Of a stretch of 64,000 bases of DNA, positions 56,234 to 64,000 are shown piece after piece. The position numbers were made by a program, and so were the translations under genes. Every line of letters begins with the position of its first letter. The first letter of the stretch is position 1. The DNA is from an uncultured Amylibacter sp. (GTDB lineage Bacteria; Pseudomonadota; Alphaproteobacteria; Rhodobacterales; Rhodobacteraceae), in assembly GCA_947497475.1 (NCBI GenBank), contig CANMGS010000001.1, positions 1,385,747 to 1,449,746 of the forward strand, in the 5' to 3' direction. Under the pieces are notes generated by a model. That model had not been told where the DNA came from. It saw nothing but the letters and a program-made list of their open reading frames with translations, and searched no databases.

Positions 56234-56297
56234 GGCTCTCTCTAAAATTTGCAATATTTGTACAACTAATTAAATTTTGACACAAGTGACTAAAAAA

Positions 56298-56313
56298 TTG
56301 CACACTTGTGCAA
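56298..56313. promoter_or_regulatory. Palindromic operator candidate between the BetI-like gene and the BCCT gene
   Basis: TTGCACACTTGTGCAA has perfect 7-bp arms around CT. It lies midway in the divergent region, 65 bases from the regulator start and 100 from the transporter start, as expected for the site of the TetR-family protein. Related half-sites (ATTTGCAA, ACACAAGTG) occur within 50 bases. Confidence 0.6.
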
Positions 56314-56412
56314 ATATTAAGTTAGAATCACTATCTAATTAATAAGAACTCATTGGGAGATGAGATAAACGCAGCACACAGAGGCTGCACAACAAAGGGG
56401 AGGGAAGCTGTT

Positions 56413-57627
56413 ATGGCTGCCATACTTTCAATAATCATATCTTTCGGGATTTTACTTGCGCTGACGCTGGTTGTATTTTGTGTGATCAAGTGGTGGGGTG
56501 TGCGGGTCGTTGGTGTTACACCAGTGCCGCTGTTCACCTTTATGGCAATTCTATTTACATCAGGGCTCGATGTGGGGCTTATCATGTTCCCACTTGGGGA
56601 ATTCCCAGTTTACGCAGATCCTGCAAACGCAGAATATGGGTTTACCAATCCACTGGCGATTGAATTTGGGTTTTGGGGCTTCTTAATCTGGGGCTTTTAT
56701 TTCTTAACCAGCTTCTATTTCTGTATCGTAGAACCTCGTGTTCAATTCTTTAAGATACCAATTGTAAAATGGTTAAATAACCTTGTGATCATCGGAACAT
56801 GTGCTTTCACTGCCAGTTTATTTTTGGTTTACCTTCCGTTTTACATTCCAGAGATTGGCGATGGTGAAACGGTTGTGGCAACGTTCTATGTAATTGTATT
56901 CTGTGTGATTTTAGCCGCTGCATATTCCAGTACGGATATTAAGTTTGTCCGTATCTTAAGTGTCAGCTCAACATTCTTATTCATCGCATTGATCCTATTA
57001 ATGTGGGTGAATGCTGGTATCGGGTTGGGCGAAATGGGATCAACAATCGGCTTGATCAGTGGGTATTTTGGTAACCTTCATAAGTTTATCCTGCCTATCA
57101 ATGATTATCACGAATTCTACCTGTTCTGGTGGTTTGCTTGGTCCATCATGATTGGTCAGTTTACATCACGCTTTGTGGGCGGCATGAAAACGCAACATCT
57201 ATTGGCGGCACTTCTTGTGATCCCATCCATTCCATTGGCGATATGGTTCTCGATTTTGTATTACTACTATGCAAACGGTATCGATACGACTGGCCTGTTG
57301 AATGGCGCTATGATCATTGTGGGTATTACATTCGTGATTAACTCACTTGATAGTTTGATCCGTCTGTATTCAGACAACTTGGCCATCACAACAGAACGTT
57401 TTGGTAAGGCGAAATACATCGTTGGGAACGTGGCTGTTCTGTTCGGCCTGACGTTGTTGTTCAAAAGTCAATGGTTGCAAATCCAATGGATTGGCGCCGT
57501 GGTTGTTGGCATCTACCTTGCTTGTGTGGTGTTTATTTTCCTCACGAAGCGCAAAGAGGTTCTGTCAATCGAAGCATCACCAGAGCAAAATGAGTTGGAC
57601 TTTAACAAGATCAATCAGGTGCATTAA
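56413..57627 (+). CDS. BCCT-family transporter (betaine/choline/carnitine type), divergent
   Basis: A 404-aa membrane protein with about ten to twelve helices. The BCCT signature segment appears as FYLFWWFAWSIMIGQFTSRFVGG, and an early GLDVGLIMFPLGEFP fits the glycine-rich helix of the family. It is shorter than typical members (500-650 aa), lacking the extended termini. I use the ATG at 56413 with GGGGAGGGA upstream. Controlled, presumably, by the divergent BetI-like repressor. The substrate is probably a quaternary or methylated amine, matching the adjacent MttB-family gene. Confidence 0.82.
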   Translation: MAAILSIIISFGILLALTLVVFCVIKWWGVRVVGVTPVPLFTFMAILFTSGLDVGLIMFPLGEFPVYADPANAEYGFTNPLAIEFGFWGFLIWGFYFLTSFYFCIVEPRVQFFKIPIVKWLNNLVIIGTCAFTASLFLVYLPFYIPEIGDGETVVATFYVIVFCVILAAAYSSTDIKFVRILSVSSTFLFIALILLMWVNAGIGLGEMGSTIGLISGYFGNLHKFILPINDYHEFYLFWWFAWSIMIGQFTSRFVGGMKTQHLLAALLVIPSIPLAIWFSILYYYYANGIDTTGLLNGAMIIVGITFVINSLDSLIRLYSDNLAITTERFGKAKYIVGNVAVLFGLTLLFKSQWLQIQWIGAVVVGIYLACVVFIFLTKRKEVLSIEASPEQNELDFNKINQVH

Positions 57628-57648
57628 TCCAGTCTATATTAATCACAA

Positions 57649-57679
57649 AGGCCTGCAAGGAAACTTGCGGGCCTTTTTT
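57649..57679. terminator. Shared terminator between the BCCT and MttB-family genes
   Basis: AGGCCTGCAAG and CTTGCGGGCCT pair over 11 bp with a GAAA loop, followed by TTTTTT on the forward strand. It ends right at the stop codon of the convergent methyltransferase gene and may act in both directions. Confidence 0.85.
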
Positions 57680-59246
57680 ATAGAAGGATATTAAAGTTAT
57701 CTCGTATTTTGCGCTCTATATCTGTGTCTAAATATTCTGGATGATATTCTGCTAATACGCGTTTGGCCTCTTTACGTGCACGGGCCCATGCATCAGGTCG
57801 CCCCTGTTCGCGCCATGTAATAGGTGGATCACGATCGGCAAACTCTGGATAGTAATAATCACGTTCCATGGCTGCTAATGTATCTGCACCGCCCAAAAAG
57901 TGACCTTCACCCAAAACAGCATCTTCGATGGCTTCATAGTTTAAGGTTTCATCGTTCACTTCTATACCACGTAATGTGCGATAGATCGCGGAATGCATAT
58001 CATTGTCTAATAAGAAAGCTTCAAATGATGCACCCAATAGAGATGCTGTCATGCCTGAGCTTTCATAAATAAGATTACCACCTGCCAAGCCTGCTGCCAG
58101 TGATGTAAGGGCTTTTTCAGCCCCATATTGCGCATCAATGGCTTTGGCATCTGTCATTGAGGATGCAACACCCGAAGGTAATCCCAACCAATTTGAAAGC
58201 TGTGCCGAGGCCGCATTCATCACCGCACATTCACCGCCACCACCAGCAAAAGCACCAGTGCGTAAGTCAATCACCAAGGGCCAGTTTGAAAACACCATTG
58301 GATAGCCTGGCTTGATGACATGAACCATCAATAAAGCTGCTAAAGTTTCAGCTAAAGATTGAGCAAGGAAACCAGCTAAAGTTGCAGGAGCCGTTGCGCC
58401 AGATTGAGCAGCGGTAATGTTTGAGATTGGGATGTTATGCTTCATACATTCGAAAACCACATCAACAGCATCTTCGCCAAATCGCATGGGTGAAATCAAC
58501 GGGCTGATGTGTGCTTTGATATAAGGGCGTTTTGAAAACGAACCTGTGCCGCCCTCAATCATATCCAACATATCTATAATTGGCTGCATATTTTCAGCAA
58601 CGGTGAAAGAGGTTGCTACTGGCTTTGTAGTACCTTTCAACAGCGCAAAAACTGTGTTCACATCCAAGTCTAATGTTGTTTCCATATCCGTGGCGACACA
58701 GCACCTTGTGAACCAACTGACGTTATCCAGTTGGTCTTGCAGCCGTGTGAAATCATAGAGGTCTTGCAATGTTGAGTGGCGATAGTCTTGTGTCTCCAAG
58801 TCTAAGGTTTGAACGGCTGCACCGCCCGTTCCAAAATGAACACGATCCCCGCCCACTTCGATCGTGCGGTTTGGGTCGCGCCCATGTAAGGGGAAAGTCT
58901 TGGCTGCTTTGTCGATAGCTTCTTCCACAAGGCCTTTGGGAAAGTAAACACGATCCCCTTTTGCTGTAGCACCTGCTTTAACGAACAGATCAATTAACCG
59001 TTGTGGTGTTTGCCCAATCCCAAGGTCTGAAAGCAGCTTTAAGGCCATATCATAGATGGCTTGTAATTCTGTTGTACTGAGCGGTTTGTAAAACCCGCCA
59101 ACCTGTCCTGGGGGACAGGGATTTGTTGTTGGCGGCGCTGCACGCATTGCCAACCTGTCTTTTCGTCCTCCAGTTCGTCTTACCACATGCGTATCCTTAA
59201 CAAGCTTTGCGTCATCAGAAATGACAAAGCGAAACTGATCAAGCAT
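57678..59246 (-). CDS. MttB-family trimethylamine/betaine methyltransferase homologue (non-pyrrolysine)
   Basis: A 522-aa TIM-barrel methyltransferase of the MttB superfamily: FYKPLSTTELQAIYD, HFGTGGAAVQTLDLETQDYR, and GGGGECAVMNAASAQLSNWLGLPSG. There is no in-frame amber codon for pyrrolysine, so it belongs to the large group that acts on other methylated amines such as glycine betaine or carnitine. A corrinoid protein and its partner methylase are not encoded nearby. It converges with the BCCT gene. Confidence 0.85.
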   Translation of the reverse strand: MLDQFRFVISDDAKLVKDTHVVRRTGGRKDRLAMRAAPPTTNPCPPGQVGGFYKPLSTTELQAIYDMALKLLSDLGIGQTPQRLIDLFVKAGATAKGDRVYFPKGLVEEAIDKAAKTFPLHGRDPNRTIEVGGDRVHFGTGGAAVQTLDLETQDYRHSTLQDLYDFTRLQDQLDNVSWFTRCCVATDMETTLDLDVNTVFALLKGTTKPVATSFTVAENMQPIIDMLDMIEGGTGSFSKRPYIKAHISPLISPMRFGEDAVDVVFECMKHNIPISNITAAQSGATAPATLAGFLAQSLAETLAALLMVHVIKPGYPMVFSNWPLVIDLRTGAFAGGGGECAVMNAASAQLSNWLGLPSGVASSMTDAKAIDAQYGAEKALTSLAAGLAGGNLIYESSGMTASLLGASFEAFLLDNDMHSAIYRTLRGIEVNDETLNYEAIEDAVLGEGHFLGGADTLAAMERDYYYPEFADRDPPITWREQGRPDAWARARKEAKRVLAEYHPEYLDTDIERKIRDNFNILL

Positions 59247-59299
59247 ACGATCAGAGTTTCATTAAAAATAATGACCAAGATAATAGAAGCTGAAAGGGT

Positions 59300-60103
59300 T
59301 TACCCCAAAAGAGCCTTTACCATTTCAGAATTCATATCCTTTAAACTGTCTACCACTGTGAAATGGTGCATACTTGGTTCGATCACCAGTTGTGCATCTA
59401 CACCCATCTCTGACCACTTCTCATGTAGTATCTTTGTTTGGCTTATAAACTCTGGCCGCTCATCAGCGCCAACCCAGCAGGTTAGCGGGATACCTGAAAG
59501 CGGGGTTTGCAAATAGGGGCTTTCTGACACGGCTTCTTCTGCAGATAAGCGTAAAACTTCGTTCAATTCAGTATGGTAGAGATTACGCAGATCATGAACA
59601 CCGCTGATCGAAACAATGTTTTCAATACGATTTATGATGGATGCATCTAATGCTGTATCTTTGCACATCATACGTGTTGCCAAATGTCCGCCTGCAGAAT
59701 GCCCAATAATGCGAATGGGGCCATTCACTTGTTGAGCAAAGGTTGTAGTTGCCTGCGCTATTTCGGCTGTCATTTCATGAATATGGGCATCAGGGGCAAG
59801 CGTATAAGATGGTATTGATACAGCCCATCCATGCGCCAAAGGCCCAGCTGCAAGATCTGAAAAGTAACTGCGATCTAGGCGTTTCCAATAACCACCATGT
59901 ATTAAGACGATCAAACCTATTGGGATTTCCTCTGGCCAAAAGATATCCATTCTTTGGCGCGTGCCAGTACCATAAGGCTGATCTAAGTCGGCTTTTAGAT
60001 GCATTTTGCGAAATTCTGCAGCACGTTCCGCCCATGTATCAAAATAACCTAACGCATTGGGCACATGCCCCACGTTGTCAAATTCGTCATCCCAATCCTT
60101 CAT
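59300..60103 (-). CDS. Alpha/beta hydrolase, kynurenine-formamidase/esterase-like
   Basis: A 267-aa serine hydrolase with the oxyanion motif IHGGYWK, the nucleophile elbow GHSAGGHLA and the catalytic His in MHHFTVV. The HGGYW pattern is shared with arylformamidases of the KynB/BNA7 type and related esterases. It lies three bases after the EEP-family gene on the same strand, in the operon that begins with the haloacid dehalogenase. Substrate unknown. Confidence 0.8.
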   Translation of the reverse strand: MKDWDDEFDNVGHVPNALGYFDTWAERAAEFRKMHLKADLDQPYGTGTRQRMDIFWPEEIPIGLIVLIHGGYWKRLDRSYFSDLAAGPLAHGWAVSIPSYTLAPDAHIHEMTAEIAQATTTFAQQVNGPIRIIGHSAGGHLATRMMCKDTALDASIINRIENIVSISGVHDLRNLYHTELNEVLRLSAEEAVSESPYLQTPLSGIPLTCWVGADERPEFISQTKILHEKWSEMGVDAQLVIEPSMHHFTVVDSLKDMNSEMVKALLG

Positions 60104-60106
60104 GGC

Positions 60107-61303
60107 TTAATCTTCATCAAACAAACGCATGTGCGCGATGATTTGTCCGTGATCAGATGCAAGTTTGTTATAGGGCGCTTCTGGATGTGACCCATCAGTT
60201 AGGTGGTCATTTAGAACCGAGAAATACTCCATAATCCCAACCGCATTTTCATTTTCAGGATGAAAATGACGGGACATTAGGATTTGATCGATGCTTTCGT
60301 AAACACCACCAAAGGCTGATGTGTAAACCATATCTCGCAGGGATTTGCGTACAAAGAGTTTCTCAGCGCTCACCAATTGCATGGCTTCGATGTCGCCGCG
60401 GATTTGTTCATTTTCCTCGCGTGTGTACCGATCGTTTTTCTTTTTCGCATCATGGCGGCGCATCCATGAATAATTCTTGAATGGTTTTTCACCCATCACA
60501 ATTTCAGAAGACACTGCGTGTTCGCTATCATTGAAATCACCTAATGACATGACAGGATGCCCTGCCTTTAATTCATCTACAATCAAACGGCGCAAAACCA
60601 ATGCTTCTGCTGTTCGACGTAATGATGCACGCAAGCTACCTAATGCACGCCCTGTTGGATCGTAATTCGTTAGATCTGCTTCTGGAGAGAAGGGCGCACC
60701 TTTCGGCGTTAGATATTCGCCAAGCTTGGATTTGAAATGGGTGTTGAAAACAGTTATCACTTCACCACCGACACGAATGCGGGCTTTGATGATTGGACGC
60801 GAAAGTTTTGTAAGTGTGAAGTTACCTGCATGACCGCCTCCCAATTCTGGAAATTCAATAATCAGAGGTTCCGACAGTTTTTGAATGACTTCTGGTGTGC
60901 TTTCGAACCCATGACGAGATAGAATAGCCAGACCAGGTCTACGATGCCCTGGTTCACCGTCATTTACGTTTGGCGCAAAGAATAGAGAACCATCTTCATA
61001 TGGTGTGTAGCTCAGTTTGCGAAAGATTGCCTTGCGGTGGTAGCGTTTTGAACGATCGGGAATAACCTCTGCGTTCAACTCTTCTCCACTTTCATTAGCG
61101 GCTTTGATGACAGCATATAAAGAGGGTTGGTCAAAGATTTCTTGAAAGCAGACTATGTCAGTATCCATGGTGACAAGCTGATCTGCCAACCAGCTTTCTT
61201 TCCATGCATGTTCTTCGTCAGTGTATTCCTCAAAGCGATAATATTCGCTGTTGGCGCCTATTAAGTTTTTGACGTTAAAGCTGGCAATCGTAAATTCTGT
61301 CAT
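60107..61303 (-). CDS. Endonuclease/exonuclease/phosphatase family protein
   Basis: A 398-aa EEP-fold enzyme. Motifs: ASFNVKNL, metal-binding Glu in VCFQEIFDQ, NTHFKSK, SLGDFNDSEHA and the catalytic SDH of LASDHGQII. This fold covers nucleases, sphingomyelinases and inositol phosphatases; which applies here cannot be told. It overlaps the PLP enzyme gene upstream by four bases. Confidence 0.83.
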   Translation of the reverse strand: MTEFTIASFNVKNLIGANSEYYRFEEYTDEEHAWKESWLADQLVTMDTDIVCFQEIFDQPSLYAVIKAANESGEELNAEVIPDRSKRYHRKAIFRKLSYTPYEDGSLFFAPNVNDGEPGHRRPGLAILSRHGFESTPEVIQKLSEPLIIEFPELGGGHAGNFTLTKLSRPIIKARIRVGGEVITVFNTHFKSKLGEYLTPKGAPFSPEADLTNYDPTGRALGSLRASLRRTAEALVLRRLIVDELKAGHPVMSLGDFNDSEHAVSSEIVMGEKPFKNYSWMRRHDAKKKNDRYTREENEQIRGDIEAMQLVSAEKLFVRKSLRDMVYTSAFGGVYESIDQILMSRHFHPENENAVGIMEYFSVLNDHLTDGSHPEAPYNKLASDHGQIIAHMRLFDED

Positions 61304-62283
61304 GCTTTGCTCACATATTTATCTAAGGCCATTTTAAAAATAGCAGCATCTACATTACCGCCTGTTGCAACTGCAATTAAAGCATCATTCTCACTATCTT
61401 TGCTGTGGAATAATGCTGCCGCTAGTCCTGCGGCGCCACCTGGCTCAATCACGATTTTCAGGCGTTCAAAAGCCAACGCCATAGCATGTAAACATTCATC
61501 ATCTGTAACGACATGACCTGCACCGCAAAGGCGTTTGATTATTGGGAAAGTCACATTTCCAGGTTGTGGGGTGACAATTGCATCACAGATCGATCCAGAC
61601 ATTTTTTCATTACTTACGTAATCCCCTTTTAAAAGGGAGCGTGCAACATCATCAAAATCTGTCGGTTCGCATGTGCGCACAGTCATTTTTGGGGCGTCTT
61701 TCTCTAACGCAAGTGCAATGCCAGAGGTAAGCCCGCCACCGCCACAGCAAACCAATACATCAGCGGTACTGATACCTGCTTCGTTTGCTTGCTGCGCTAT
61801 TTCTAATCCTACGGTACCTTGGCCAGCTATAACATACTCATCATCGTAGGGCTGGATAAGGGTTAAATTTCTTTCATCATTGATGGCCTTTGCAATTTCG
61901 AAGCGATCTTCGGTATCACGATCATAGAGTACTATCTCCGCGCCTAATGCCTTTGTATTTTCAATTTTTATTTTTGGAGCATTAGACGGCATTACTATCA
62001 CTGCGGGGATGCCATGCGCTTGTGCTGCAAAGGCTACACCTTGGGCGTGATTTCCAGATGAGAATGCGATTACGCCATGTTGGCGATCTATTTTAGGGAT
62101 TGCAGATACAGCTGACCAACCGCCGCGAAATTTGAATGATCCCGTATGCTGCAGACATTCGGCTTTTACATAGACTTTGCGCCCAGCAACCTCATCCAAA
62201 AAAGGCGAAGATAGGAGGGGGGTTCTAACTGTTTTGCCATCTATTTTACGGGCCGCAGCTTGGATCATTTCATAGGTACTCAT
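61300..62283 (-). CDS. Threonine/serine dehydratase-family PLP enzyme
   Basis: A 327-aa fold-type II PLP enzyme. The cofactor lysine is in GSFKFRGGW, with SSGNHAQGVAFAA and the phosphate loop CCGGGGLTSG. There is no C-terminal regulatory ACT domain, so it is like catabolic threonine dehydratases, serine racemases or hydroxyaspartate dehydratases rather than IlvA. It is four bases downstream of the haloacid dehalogenase gene. Confidence 0.88.
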   Translation of the reverse strand: MSTYEMIQAAARKIDGKTVRTPLLSSPFLDEVAGRKVYVKAECLQHTGSFKFRGGWSAVSAIPKIDRQHGVIAFSSGNHAQGVAFAAQAHGIPAVIVMPSNAPKIKIENTKALGAEIVLYDRDTEDRFEIAKAINDERNLTLIQPYDDEYVIAGQGTVGLEIAQQANEAGISTADVLVCCGGGGLTSGIALALEKDAPKMTVRTCEPTDFDDVARSLLKGDYVSNEKMSGSICDAIVTPQPGNVTFPIIKRLCGAGHVVTDDECLHAMALAFERLKIVIEPGGAAGLAAALFHSKDSENDALIAVATGGNVDAAIFKMALDKYVSKA

Positions 62284-62287
62284 TTGA

Positions 62288-62977
62288 TCAAAATACTTTT
62301 GCTAAATCAGGAATCTTGTGAAGTGTTGATAGAACTTCGCGTGGTGTCCAAGGTAATTTATCTTGCGGTTCTCCGGCGCGATTTACCCATGCAGTCTGGA
62401 ACCCGAATTTTGAAGCTGCCGCTGCATCCCAGCCATTAGAGGAAACAAACAGTACTTGATCTGGTGTGCACTTAAAACGATCACAAACCATCTGATAAAC
62501 GCTAGGGGCGGGTTTGAAAATGCCGACATCCTCGACACTTAAAACATCATCAAGGACATTGCCAACACCTGCTGATTGTACTGCGCCTTCCAACATTTTT
62601 GGTGAACCATTTGAAAGGATAGCCGTGTTGAAGTCGCTTGTTTTCAGCGCCGCAAGCATTTCTGGCACTTCTTCGTAGGCCTCTAACTCCCAATAAAGAG
62701 CCAATAACCGTTCACGCAGCTCTGCATCATCAGATAACCCGCTAGCTTCTAATGCGTAATCTAGGCCGTTTTGTGTAACATCCCAAAAATCAGCATGGGC
62801 ATCCATAACAGCGCGTAGCCATGTGTATTGAAGTTGTTTTAAGCGCCAATCATTGGCGACTTTGGTCCAAACTTTGGCAAACGCTTCGCGGTTTGGCTCA
62901 GCAGCTGCTTGGCGTGCTGCAGCGGCAACATCAAACAATGTGCCGTATGCATCGAAAATACAGGTGGTGATTGGCAT
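62288..62977 (-). CDS. Haloacid dehalogenase type II
   Basis: A 229-aa HAD-superfamily enzyme: nucleophile Asp9 in IFDAYGTLFDV, LSNGSPKML, the Lys in FKPAPSVY, and SSNGWDAAAASKFGFQTAWVNR with the family's late Asn/Asp pair. These features match L-2-haloacid dehalogenases, which replace halogen with hydroxyl. First gene of a tight four-gene unit (dehalogenase, PLP enzyme, EEP protein, esterase). Confidence 0.9.
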   Translation of the reverse strand: MPITTCIFDAYGTLFDVAAAARQAAAEPNREAFAKVWTKVANDWRLKQLQYTWLRAVMDAHADFWDVTQNGLDYALEASGLSDDAELRERLLALYWELEAYEEVPEMLAALKTSDFNTAILSNGSPKMLEGAVQSAGVGNVLDDVLSVEDVGIFKPAPSVYQMVCDRFKCTPDQVLFVSSNGWDAAAASKFGFQTAWVNRAGEPQDKLPWTPREVLSTLHKIPDLAKVF

Positions 62978-63036
62978 GTGTAATTCTCCTTGTGCGGAGC
63001 TTTACACATGCGCTTTTAGAATGGAATGGGAAAACC

Positions 63037-63825
63037 TTACAGATTTTCAGGTTGTGCCATGCCAAGTACGTGATAACCGCCATCTACACAGATGACTTCG
63101 CCAGTTGTGCATTCGCCGTAATCAGACGCCAGATATACGGCAGTACCTCCAACGGCCTCTAATGTTGCGTTTGCACGTAAAGGTGAATTTGCTTGCGTGG
63201 CCTTGAAAGTCTTACGGGCACCGCCAATAGCAGCGCCTGCCAATGTCCGCATTGGGCCTGGGCTGATGGCATTTACACGAATACCATCTGGGCCAAGGTC
63301 GTTTGCCAAATACCTCACGGCGCTTTCTAAAGCAGCTTTTGCTATACCCATGACGTTGTAATAAGGTGTTACACGATTAGAACCTTGATATGTCAAAGTT
63401 AGAATAGTGCCACCGTCTGTCATCAATGGTTTCGCCCGGCGAGCAACTTCGATCAAAGAATAGCAAGAGATATCCAGCGAGTTTTTAAAGTTTGCACGGG
63501 ATGTATCCACGATACGTCCTGTTAGCTCGTTCTTGTCTGAATATGCAATTGCATGGATCAAGAAATCAAATTTGCCCCATTCTTTTTCCAAAGATGCAAA
63601 TAATGTATCAAGCGATGCATCATCTTGGACATCAGCTTCTAAAACGATATTTGAGCCAAGGCTTTCCGCTAGTGGGCGCACACGTTTTTCAAAGGCTTCT
63701 CCTTGGAATGTGAACGCCAATTCAGCACCTTCTGCAGCCATTGCAGATGCAATTCCCCAAGCGATAGATTTGTCATTGGCCACGCCCATAACAAGGCCGC
63801 GTTTGCCTTTCATAAGATCAGCCAT
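63037..63825 (-). CDS. fabI: Enoyl-[acyl-carrier-protein] reductase (NADH)
   Basis: Final reductase of each fatty-acid elongation cycle, the triclosan target. The 262-aa protein has the FabI-type cofactor motif GVANDKSIAWGIA and the catalytic Tyr and Lys in YYNVMGIAKAAL (Tyr-x6-Lys). It overlaps the end of the fabB gene by eight bases, the typical fabA-fabB-fabI order. Confidence 0.96.
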   Translation of the reverse strand: MADLMKGKRGLVMGVANDKSIAWGIASAMAAEGAELAFTFQGEAFEKRVRPLAESLGSNIVLEADVQDDASLDTLFASLEKEWGKFDFLIHAIAYSDKNELTGRIVDTSRANFKNSLDISCYSLIEVARRAKPLMTDGGTILTLTYQGSNRVTPYYNVMGIAKAALESAVRYLANDLGPDGIRVNAISPGPMRTLAGAAIGGARKTFKATQANSPLRANATLEAVGGTAVYLASDYGECTTGEVICVDGGYHVLGMAQPENL

Positions 63826-64000
63826 GATATTTACTCATTGCAATTGTTCCGTTTGTTCCGCCAAAGCCAAAGCTGTTGGACATTACTGTATCAAGGCCTG
63901 CATTTTCCACAAACTCAGTGGCAATTTCGCCCTCGTTGATTTCGGGGTCTAAATTTTCGACATTCGCAGAAGGGGCGATAAAGTCATTTTCTAACATCAA
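63818..64000 (-). CDS. fabB: 3-oxoacyl-[acyl-carrier-protein] synthase FabB, C-terminal fragment
   Basis: Only the last 60 codons are in the window; the start lies beyond the right edge. The segment MSNSFGFGGTNGTIAMSKYHG is the conserved C-terminal end of beta-ketoacyl-ACP synthases I/II. Placement just before fabI favours FabB. Confidence 0.88.
   Translation of the reverse strand: MMLENDFIAPSANVENLDPEINEGEIATEFVENAGLDTVMSNSFGFGGTNGTIAMSKYHG

Noticed and set aside
57678-59246. Pyrrolysine-containing trimethylamine methyltransferase
   Set aside because: The frame has no internal amber codon and no pyl genes are in the window.
1-64000. CRISPR array, prophage, insertion sequence, tRNA or rRNA genes
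   Set aside because: I found no regularly spaced repeats of the right size, no transposase, integrase or phage structural genes, and no tRNA-like cloverleaf with a T-arm GGTTCRA signature on reading through. A tRNAscan run would settle the tRNA question.

Overview
This window is chromosomal DNA from an alphaproteobacterium, most likely a Rhodobacterales (Roseobacter-group) member with a fairly AT-rich genome. Support for this: the AapJQMP amino acid transporter, the block rpmH-rnpA-yidD ... yidC-MOSC-engB ... argB, the LppC/rsmI/yraN/gshB neighbourhood, a PhoX phosphatase, an RpoH heat-shock sigma factor and a 530-residue isocitrate lyase of the Pseudomonas-type subfamily. I cannot name the species. 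Coding density is high, most genes have a recognisable family, and I see no rRNA, tRNA, IS element, prophage or CRISPR array.

Layout. 1-4.2 kb: aapJ (cut by the window edge), aapQ, aapM, aapP. 4.3-8.7 kb: a secreted NTF2-like protein, a mercaptopyruvate-type sulfurtransferase, a SixA-type phosphatase, a 4Fe-4S protein translationally coupled to a sterol-desaturase-family enzyme, and argB. 8.8-11.2 kb: an SDR and a cobalt-type nitrile hydratase (alpha, beta, activator). 11.2-15.3 kb: engB, MOSC protein, yidC, ttcA. 15.3-18.0 kb: an accessory patch with an 11-bp iterated repeat, a structured GC-rich element that looks like a small RNA with its own terminator, an AT-rich gene for an Abi/DRT-like reverse transcriptase, and GC-rich hairpins. 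18.1-18.9 kb: yidD, rnpA, rpmH. 19.2-24.2 kb: a TVP38 membrane protein with its flavoprotein partner, an orphan histidine kinase, UDP-glucose dehydrogenase. 24.2-28.6 kb: a haloacetate-dehalogenase-like hydrolase with an ArsR regulator, PhoX, trpS. 28.7-38.7 kb: a catalytically dead rhomboid, murJ, glnD, LppC, rsmI, yraN, gshB, comM. 38.7-46 kb: a GST fused to a Cys-rich tail, cobC/cobU-like genes, rpoH, coaBC, dut, moeB, a hydroxyacid dehydrogenase and an SH3 protein. 46.2-53.7 kb: an M3 peptidase, a dimethylglycine/sarcosine dehydrogenase-type flavoprotein, an EamA transporter and isocitrate lyase behind a long palindrome. 53.7-59.2 kb: a membrane protein and XRE regulator, a lytic transglycosylase, and a BetI-like regulator/BCCT transporter/MttB-family methyltransferase group. 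59.3-64 kb: a compact operon (haloacid dehalogenase, PLP dehydratase, EEP phosphatase, esterase), then fabI and the end of fabB.

How the genes fit together. Several units suggest a marine heterotroph living on dissolved organic compounds: amino acid uptake (Aap), methylated amines or betaines (BetI/BCCT/MttB and the demethylating flavoprotein at 48.5 kb), nitriles (NHase), halogenated acids (two unrelated dehalogenases), organic phosphate (PhoX) and C2 assimilation (isocitrate lyase).

The most interesting locus is 15.4-17.8 kb. A reverse transcriptase with an Abi/DRT-like architecture sits beside a strongly folded non-coding element, inside what is otherwise a housekeeping gene block. It is the best candidate here for a phage-defence system, possibly with its own template or guide RNA. 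Everything about its function is inferred from motifs and context.
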